Assembly: GCA_015179025.1 (NCBI GenBank)
Contig: WHUX01000104.1
Location: 1-64,000, forward strand
Source of the DNA: Terfezia claveryi
Taxonomy: Eukaryota; Ascomycota; Pezizomycetes; Pezizales; Pezizaceae
Length of the DNA stretch: 64,000 nt
Reading direction: 5' to 3'
Under the pieces are notes generated by a model. That model had not been told where the DNA came from. It did no database searches and worked only from the letters and a program-made list of their open reading frames with translations. Shown here piece by piece: positions 56,601 through 64,000 of the stretch. Positions within the stretch are counted from its first letter, which is position 1, and the number at the start of each line of letters is the position of its first letter. Both the position numbers and the translations under genes were made by a program.

Positions 56601-58134
56601 CCCGTGCAGGTGGCCTCGGTCTGAACTTGCAAACAGCGGACACCGTCATTATTTTCGATTCTGACTGGAATCCCCATCAAGATTTGCAAGCCCAGGATCG
56701 TGCGCATCGTATCGGTCAAAAAAATGAGGTCCGAATTCTGAGGTTGATCACAACCAATTCCATCGAAGAGAAGATTTTGGAGCGTGCCCAGTATAAGCTT
56801 GACATTGACGGGAAGGTCATCCAAGCTGGTAAATTCGACAATAAGTCCACGAATGAAGAGCGAGATGCCCTGTTGCGATCTTTGCTAGAAGCTGGCAGTA
56901 GAGGAGATAATGAGGGTAACGAAGAGATGGATGACGACGAGCTTAACGAAATCATTGCAAGAAATGAAGGTGAATTGGATGTCTTCCGGAAGCTTGACAG
57001 AGAAAGGAATGCACATCCACGATTCGGTGAGGGTCCAGGCAAGAAGGACAGGTTGTTCCCAGAGAATGAAGTCCCATCGGACATCAACCTTATTCCTGAG
57101 GTGCCAGAAGTTGAAGCACCGAAAGGGCGTGGAGCTCGTGAGAGGAACAATGTTCGATATGATGACGGACTTACGGAGGAGCAGTGGCTCGATGCAATGG
57201 ATGATGACGAGGATACAGTTGAGGACGCGATTAAGAGGAAGAGGGAAAGGATAGAGAGGAGGCAGAGTAAGAAGCTTGCGAGGCAGCAGGATTCGCCACC
57301 ACTACCAGAGACGCCAGTGAGGGATGCTTCGACACCGCCACCAACGACGCAAAAGAGGAAACGTGGCAGACAGCCGAAGGCGAAAGAAACGCCCGCAAAG
57401 GCCAGGGAACCTGAACCAGAGCCAGAGTCAGTGCCGAAGCGGAAGCGTCCAAGGGGCGGGAAAGTCGATAGCATGTCTCCCGGCGATCGTGCGATCTATC
57501 AACGCGTATTCGAGATTATTTACGATGCTGTGGTCGGTTTGGAAGATCCAGAGGATGGGCGACTGTACGCAGAACACTTTTTCCACCTCCCAAGCAAAAA
57601 GCTTTATCCGACCTATTATCAGTTTATCAAGAGCCCTATAAGCTATGACATGATCAAGAAGAAGATAGATAAGGAGCAATATGCAAGCCTGGCAGAGTTT
57701 AGGAGTGACTTCTTGTTGATGTATGCGAATGCGAGGACTTTCAATGAACCGGGGAGTGGAGTTTATATTGATGCAGAGCGAATGGAGGTTAGTGTCATCT
57801 CATAATCAACCTTGTAGTATAAGTTTGGTACTGACGGCTTTCACAGGAGGAGTTCGAAACTAGGTTACGCGAGCAAGTCGAGGCAAACTCGGATGTCCTG
57901 TGGCTGGATTCGTTACCTGAGCCAGGAACTAAGGGCGAAGACGGGGAGGGGGCAAGTAATGGCGTAGGAAGGCAAAGTACTACGACTATGAGCAGCGAGA
58001 ATGGAACACCAATGGCGGCACCAACGCCAAATATCAAGTTGAAATTTAAGAATCCGGCAGCACATTTGAATACTTTGGGGATTATGGGCGGAGGTGGTTC
58101 GGGTAGTTCTGCGCAGAGCCCGGCGTCGGATTAG
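53606..58134 (+). CDS. STH1: SNF2-family chromatin-remodelling ATPase (STH1/SNF2, SMARCA2/4-like)
   Basis: Catalytic subunit of an RSC- or SWI/SNF-type complex that moves nucleosomes. Four exons (53606-53701, 53795-53978, 54048-57787, 57847-58134) give 1,435 residues. Domains by rough residue: poly-Gln about 70-85; QLQ about 154-190 (QDQLAILRHQIMAFKLI); HSA about 365-440; DEXX helicase with Walker A DEMGLGKT about 575 and DEGH about 676; helicase C with AQDRAHRIGQ about 975; an SnAC-like acidic region about 1020-1150; an AT-hook-like KRKRGRQPK about 1195; a bromodomain about 1240-1345 with YANARTFN. This full QLQ-HSA-ATPase-bromodomain set defines the SMARCA2/4 class. Length and a single bromodomain do not settle Sth1 against Snf2. 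Confidence 0.95.
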
Positions 58135-59267
58135 GTGTCTGGCTCTGGTGCGGCAAGGCGCTGGAACAAACCCGGACGGCGGGGGGGCGTTCTGAGAGGA
58201 GGGATGGTATTAATGGGGAGCAGCGGATGATATCTGGGGAGACGGAAAGAAGATTACATCAGGCGTACTTGATTTTGCTTCATTTTGTTTTTCTCGCTAG
58301 TGTTTGAGACGATACGAAATTCCTTTAAGTTTGAGTCTGTGATGCGTATTTTTTTTCGCGAGTTTTATTTACATAGTATTCCATTGTTCCCGCTCGTGGA
58401 AATGCATCCTGGCCATTATTGCTGTACAGTACTTCATGGGTTGTTTATTCTCCAGATACTTCAGATTGAAGCCGTTCTGGACAAGGTATTACGTATGTAC
58501 ATGTACGTACCTGCTGAGTGATACGCTCCGGACTTGTAGTAACCACCAAGTACAGTACAATAAATACAGTACAGTACAGTACAATACAGTACAATACATA
58601 ACAATACTTACTTGATTACTATTTCCTTACAGCTATCTGTACTCCGTACTTACAGACCCTAGACAGAAATTCTTCGCAATCCCCCTCCGAATCACAGCAA
58701 AGTGCCTTCCGTAAACACCTTTGAGGGCGCCTTATTTTTGGATTGAGTTTGAGCTTGATATGAAGCTCCCAAGTCCAAGTTTATGGACCTGGAGCAACTC
58801 TTTCAGCTGCTTTTGGTGATTTCTTCAAATAATACAGTACATCTATTGCCTGTACAGTATGCCTAGCTAGAGAAATAGGAGAAGAGACTGTATAACCTTT
58901 CTTTTAAATCTGAATCTTTTTGGGCACATAGCTGGCAAACTTTGGTTTTAAACATCTTTCAATACGAGGGCCACTTTTTGGTTGTGATTTCGGTGGACTT
59001 TTGTCTACCGACTTGGTAACTTACTGGCAGTTGTCATTGTAAATCGCACCAGCTACAAATTCCGGCTTGACCTTCAACCTCCCCTCCCCTCCCTTCCCCT
59101 TTCCCAGTCTCGCCACGAACCTCCCCGAATGCTGCCTCGATAGTATCGTCAACTACATAGCATCCGTGCCGTTCAACGTCGACTGTTCATTCGGCGCTCA
59201 AACTTCCGCCCTATCGCAGAAATAAAGCCATCAGCATCTAAAGCACTCAAGCGGACTCTTGTTCAGC
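58135..59267. other. Intergenic between the remodeller and the P5 ATPase genes
   Basis: 1.1 kb. Holds a CAGTA/CAATA pentamer microsatellite at about 58551-58610 and a C/T-rich stretch at 59080-59110 close to the next gene. A 78-codon frame at 58285 has no coding signature and overlaps the probable 3' UTR. Confidence 0.5.
58551..58610 (+). repeat. ACAGT/ACAAT pentamer microsatellite
   Basis: Imperfect run of GTACAGTACAATA-type pentamers, about twelve units. Confidence 0.85.
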
Positions 59268-62200
59268 ATGACTGAACCCATACGCTCCCCTCCTCCTCCG
59301 GGAGCACGCGTTGACAGAGCTTCCACCGAATTTCGTCGTCACCATGTCAGACGGGACTCCAATGTCAGCTCTGCGAGTTTCTACAGCGATGTCGAGATGG
59401 CACAGCACGAGGTATATTCTGCACCCAAGTACGCCGTGTAGTTCGTCAACATTGATGTGAAGGTTTTAGGTCTTTTCCGGCCCGGTTCCTGAAAGTCTTC
59501 CCTCGAGTATTTCGTCGTTTGCCCATCGCCGGAGGTCTAGGACAGGGTCGATAGCTAGCTTTCAGTTCTTTCAAGAAATGAATAATGAGCAGCAGCAGTG
59601 GCCGCAGCAGGATCATGAGCAGGCACTTGCGGACGAGGAGGAGGAGGATGAATATGGTTACGAACCGTCGGAGGTGGATATTGAAGTCGGCACCTTCGAA
59701 AGTAGCTCCATGCGGCGCAAGTCATCGCAGTTACATAGGGATTCGGTGGAGCATCCATTGCTGCAGCAGAGGGAGTCGAACAAGTCAGATAGTGGCTATC
59801 GGGGTGCAAGGAGGATGACGCAGAAGCTTTATATTGTCACGGAGGATCTTACAATTGTTGTCGCCGGGTACACTACTAGCAGAGTGGGATCCTTGATAAT
59901 GATAATCCTGTCAGTGATGACTTTTGGAATAGGCTATCTCATCCTGAAGTGGGTGCCAAGATGGCGGATAGGGATCATTGGGAAGCCCACGCCTTTGGCA
60001 AACTGCGACTGGATGGTTGTAGAGGTATGACATCAGGTTGAGGCACCGTGGGTCAATTTACGCTGACCGTTCTCTAGAATCAATGGGGTGAACTCAGTAT
60101 ACATGAAGTGTGCAAGCATCGATATGGGCAATCACTTTCAACGGTATTTGGGGTCTCGCCGGTGGTGCCAGCTATCTACGACACGGACGAGGACGATGAC
60201 CCAGTTATACCATACCTCCGCCACCTAGATTATCGATACATCCGGTTTACTTACCACCCCATACTAGACAAATTAGCCATGAACAATAGCTGGAGAGACC
60301 CCTCCTGGACCAGTGTCAAGGAACTAAGGCGCGGAGTAGAAGGAGAAGATAAAGAGTTACGTAGCCTGGTGTTTGGGAAAAATGTGATAGACATAGAAGA
60401 AAAGACAGTTATGCAACTTTTGATAGACGAGGCATGTTGCTTTCTCCCGCCTTATTACGTTTGGGCTTGAGGGTTATAATAGCTAAATTGAGGAATGAAT
60501 TGAATATAGGCATTTCACCCATTTTATGTATTCCAAATTGCGAGCTTAATTTTGTGGTCATTGGACGAGTATTATTATTATGCGGTGTGCATTTTTATTA
60601 TATCTGCTGTGAGCATAGTTAGTACGCTGGTAGAAACTAAGACGGTCAGTTGATGGATTTCCCTTTTTTGTTGCTTGTGTGCAATATTGACATTGTGTAC
60701 AGACTATGAGACGCCTTCGCGAAGTGTCACGATTTGTGTGTGATGTCCGAGTTTTGCGTAGTGGATTCTGTTTGTGATCTTCTATTTTAATTTATTAAAA
60801 TTATGTACTGATGTGGCCCAGGGAGCTACGTATCGTCCGAAGACCTCGTCCCAGGTGATGTTTTTGAGGTCACTGACCCGTCTTTGTCACAATTTCCGTG
60901 TGACAGTCTTCTGTTGAGCGGAGACTGTATCGTGAATGAGAGCATGTTGACTGGTAGGGCACCAATTCTATGCTGACCTTGAAAATATTTACTAACAGCC
61001 ACCAGGAGAGTCCATTCCCGTGTCAAAGGCCCCGTGCACCAACGAGGCACTTGAGAAAATCAACCTCGGAGCCTCCACCGTACTTCCCGACCATGCAAAA
61101 TACTTTTTGTTTGCGGGTACTAAAATAGTGAGGGCTAGAAAGCCACAGGAGGGGGGTGACATGGGAGATGTTGGACTGGCAATGGTTGTCCGTACAGGAT
61201 TCAATACCACGAAGGGTGCTTTGGTGCGGTCAATGCTCTTCCCGAAGCCCTCTGGGTTCAAGTTTTACCGTGATTCCTTTTCCTATATTGGGGTTATGGC
61301 GGGGATTGCGGCTTGCGGATTTGTTGCCTCGTTTATCAACTTTATTCGCTTGGGGGTGAGTACAGTAATGTTAGAGTTCATGGGAGTAATGCTGATGGCA
61401 TTCTTAGCTGCCATGGCACTTGATTTTTGTGAGGGCATTAGATCTCATCACTATTGTTGTTCCGCCAGCACTTCCGGCTACGTTGACAATTGGGACGAAC
61501 TTTGCTCTCTCGCGGCTAAAGACGAAGAAAATCTACTGTATCAGTCCGCAAAGGTAGTATCTTCTTCTCAAATCCTTCTTCACATCGCTGACAAGAGTTC
61601 AGGGTAAATGTTGGCGGTAAACTTGACATTGTCTGTTTTGACAAAACTGGTACTCTTACTGAAGATGGTCTCGACGTCCTCGGGGTTCGAGTCGTGGAAG
61701 AGGATTCTCACAAGTTCGGCGAACTGCTGAGCAATGCTCAGGCCATGCAGAACACTGGCAGAACGGGTGACTCGAACCTTCGCCGGGCAGTATTTAATAC
61801 AATGACTACCTGCCATTCCCTCAGATTGGTCGACGACGAACTGGTTGGGGATCCATTAGACCAGAAGATGTTTGAATTCACGGGGTGGATTTACTCTGAA
61901 GGAGAGCAAACTCAGGCTAGACAAGAAAATGTGGGTAGGGACGGGCAGGAGGCGCAGCAGTCCAAGTTCTCACCACCCATTGTGAGGCCGCCACCCAGTC
62001 AGCGTGCATTGCGGGACATGGGCATCAACAACGTGGGCTCGGATCAAGTGAGTGAATGTAGTCCCCTGGTCAGGACAGGGCTAATATGTACGGCAAAGCA
62101 GCCGGTCGAACTTGGAATCACGAAGTCGTTCGAATTTGTCTCTCAGCTTCGCAGAACTAGTGTGATAGTGAAGCAGTTCAAGGCACAAGGAGCAAATATC

Positions 62201-63959
62201 TACGTCAAAGGAGCGCCAGAATGTATGCCCGACATTTGCGTACCAGAGTCATTCCCGGAGGATTACCATGAAATCCTAGCGCATTACACACACCGCGGAT
62301 ACCGAGTGATTGCATGCGCTACGAAGCACATCTACAAACTGAGCTGGGTGCGCGCGCAGAAGATGAAGCGTACTGATGCTGAAAGCGGGCTTATATTTGC
62401 GGGGTTTATTATCTTTGAGAATAAGCTTAAGCCGCAGACGGCGGGTGCACTGAGAGAGTTGGCAAGGGCAGAGATTAGACAGGTTATGTGCACAGGAGAT
62501 AATATCCTGACGGCGATTAGTGTGGCGAGGGAGTGTAATTTGATTAGTGAGACTGCGCATGTCTTTGTACCACATTTTGCTGAAGGTATGTGGGGGTTTC
62601 CGTGGGAGCTTGATTGACTGCTGACTGATGTTTTGTGAAAGGCGATATGTTGTCTCCACACGCAAGACTCCATTGGGAGAGCGTGAATGATCCAAGTATT
62701 ATGCTTGATGAGGATACACTTCGGCCTTTAGAACCACCAGCGGACGGTAACCCTTATGGGATTTCGGATTTGAAGAACTACTCGCTGGCGGTTAGTGGAG
62801 ATGTATTCCGGTGGATCATTGACTTTGCTCCACGGGAAGTTCTGCACAGGGTAACTTCTTCATACTGCTCCCAATTATACTGGTCTACAATATCTAACAG
62901 CTTGACTGTAGATGCTCATCTGCGGGCAAGTCTTTGCACGCATGTCTCCCGACGAAAAACACGAGCTTGTTGAGAAGTTGCAAAGCATAGACTATACTGT
63001 GGGCTTTTGTGGTGACGGAGCCAATGATTGCGGTGCTCTCAAGGCAGCAGATGTGGGTATCTCACTATCTGAAGCAGAAGCTTCTGTTGCTGCGCCATTT
63101 ACAAGCCGAGTGTTTGATATCTCGTGTGTACCAAGGGTTATCAGGGAGGGAAGAGCGAGTTTGGTTACGAGCTTTAGCTGTTTCAAATATATGAGCTTGT
63201 ATAGTGCAATCCAGTTTACTACAGTGAGCATTCTTTACAGGAGGGCGAGCAACTTGGGGGATTTTCAGGTATGTCCACGCTCCGCACCATTCTATGGTTA
63301 CCCATGCAGTGTTGCTAAAGTGTAGTCAATAGTTTCTCTTTATCGACCTCTTCCTCATTCTCCCCATCGCCGTTTTCATGGGCTGGTCCGGCCCGTTCCC
63401 CACCCTCTGCCCCAAGCGCCCCACCGCGTCCCTCGTCTCCCGTAAAGTCCTCACCCCCCTTCTTGGTCAAATTTTCCTCACCTTCATCTTACAACTGCTT
63501 GTCCTCAAAGCAGTGCAATCCCAGCCATGGTACATTACTCCCAAGATTGGCGTTGATAAATCACAAATTGCAAATAGCGAGAATACAGCGCTGTTTTTGG
63601 CTAGTAGTTATCAGTATATTCTTGCGGCGGTGGTGTTGAATGTGGGGCCGCCGTATCGAGAGAAGATGAGTAGGAATGTGCCGTTTGTGTGCACGGTGGC
63701 GGCAGCGTTGGGGGTGAGCACGTGGTTGGTAGTGTATCCTGGGGGTTGGGCGACGGAGGTGATGCAGTTGACATGGATGAGTAGCGATTTTAAGGCGCTG
63801 CTGCTGGTGCTGGCGGCGGTGGGGTTCGGGGTGAGTTATTGGGCAGAGAAGAATTTCTTTTTGAAGTTGGCGGGGTGGGTGGGATGGCTGAGGAGGAAGG
63901 GGGGAGGGGGGGAAAAGAGGAAGATGTGGAAGGTTCTGGAGGGGGAGATGAGGATATGA
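59268..63959 (+). CDS. YPK9: P5-type cation-transporting ATPase (YPK9/ATP13A2-like)
   Basis: Vacuolar/lysosomal P5B ATPase; characterised relatives export polyamines and protect against metals. Twelve exons (59268-59411, 59470-60024, 60078-60431, 60510-60644, 60703-60769, 60822-60953, 61006-61355, 61408-61553, 61603-62585, 62642-62850, 62912-63268, 63333-63959) give 1,352 residues. The cytosolic N-terminus (about 1-165) is Ser/Arg/Glu-rich. Ordered signatures: [10 protein letters not shown] (about 463), VVPPALPAT (the P5B ion-site motif, about 599), [10 protein letters not shown] with phosphorylated Asp641, KGAPE, and [16 protein letters not shown] (about 1059). Six C-terminal membrane helices follow. 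The intron at 60432-60509 starts with GC instead of GT; no GT alternative keeps the frame. The gene ends 41 bp before the window end. Confidence 0.95.
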
Positions 63960-64000
63960 GAGAAGGGGTGGGGTGGGAGTATTAAATAAGACAGACTTTG

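Noticed and set aside
58285..58521. 78-codon frame downstream of the remodeller
   Set aside because: Likely within its 3' UTR; composition and length are compatible with chance.

Overview
The window is nuclear DNA of a filamentous ascomycete (Pezizomycotina). The genes carry many short GT-AG introns, mostly 49-100 bp, and the gene set is typically fungal: SEC61, ARG7/ArgJ, a vacuolar-type ABCC transporter, PGS1, RPL2, an Est1/SMG7-like protein, adenosine kinase, an SNF2/STH1 ATPase and a P5-type ATPase. The retroelement load and CpG-directed decay would fit a TE-rich, DNA-methylating lineage such as Pezizales. That placement is inference only.

The left half (about 1-30,700) is a repeat domain without an intact gene. 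A Ty3/Gypsy element (997-7189, 542-bp LTRs, 5-bp target duplication GATAT) sits inside a decayed protein-like stretch. Next is a nested stack: a minus-strand Ty1/Copia remnant (8712-9055 plus 13292-15789) is split by a decayed Gypsy-derived unit (9056-13291, duplication GATAC). That unit is itself split by a 2,795-bp foldback element (10000-12794) with an 8-bp duplication GTCTTTAG and hAT-like termini. A reversed, truncated second copy of the first Gypsy family (15790-18963) is joined directly to a second Gypsy family (18964-25581, 617-bp LTRs). Then come a smaller inverted repeat that shares motifs with the foldback loop, a 2.5-kb satellite block (24-bp arrays flanking roughly fifty 29-bp units), a tRNA-like/SINE-like stretch and a cluster of GC-rich 14-bp palindromes.

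The right half (about 31,190-63,960) is ordinary gene-dense euchromatin with nine intact housekeeping genes. Minus strand: SEC61 alpha, ArgJ, ABCC transporter, adenosine kinase. Plus strand: PGS1, RPL2, SMG7/EST1-like, STH1/SNF2-like, YPK9/ATP13A2-like. The ABCC transporter and PGS1 are divergent over about 570 bp; adenosine kinase and the remodeller are divergent over about 1.3 kb. Exon models were built by hand from splice signals and reading-frame phase. Eight of the nine close in frame over the full length; the first exon of the ABC transporter is not settled.

The most unusual object is the foldback: inner arms of about 1.2 kb that look close to 99% identical, each holding a 23-bp minisatellite, a 155-bp loop of small tandem repeats, and about 90-100 bp of outer sequence on each side that has diverged between the two ends.
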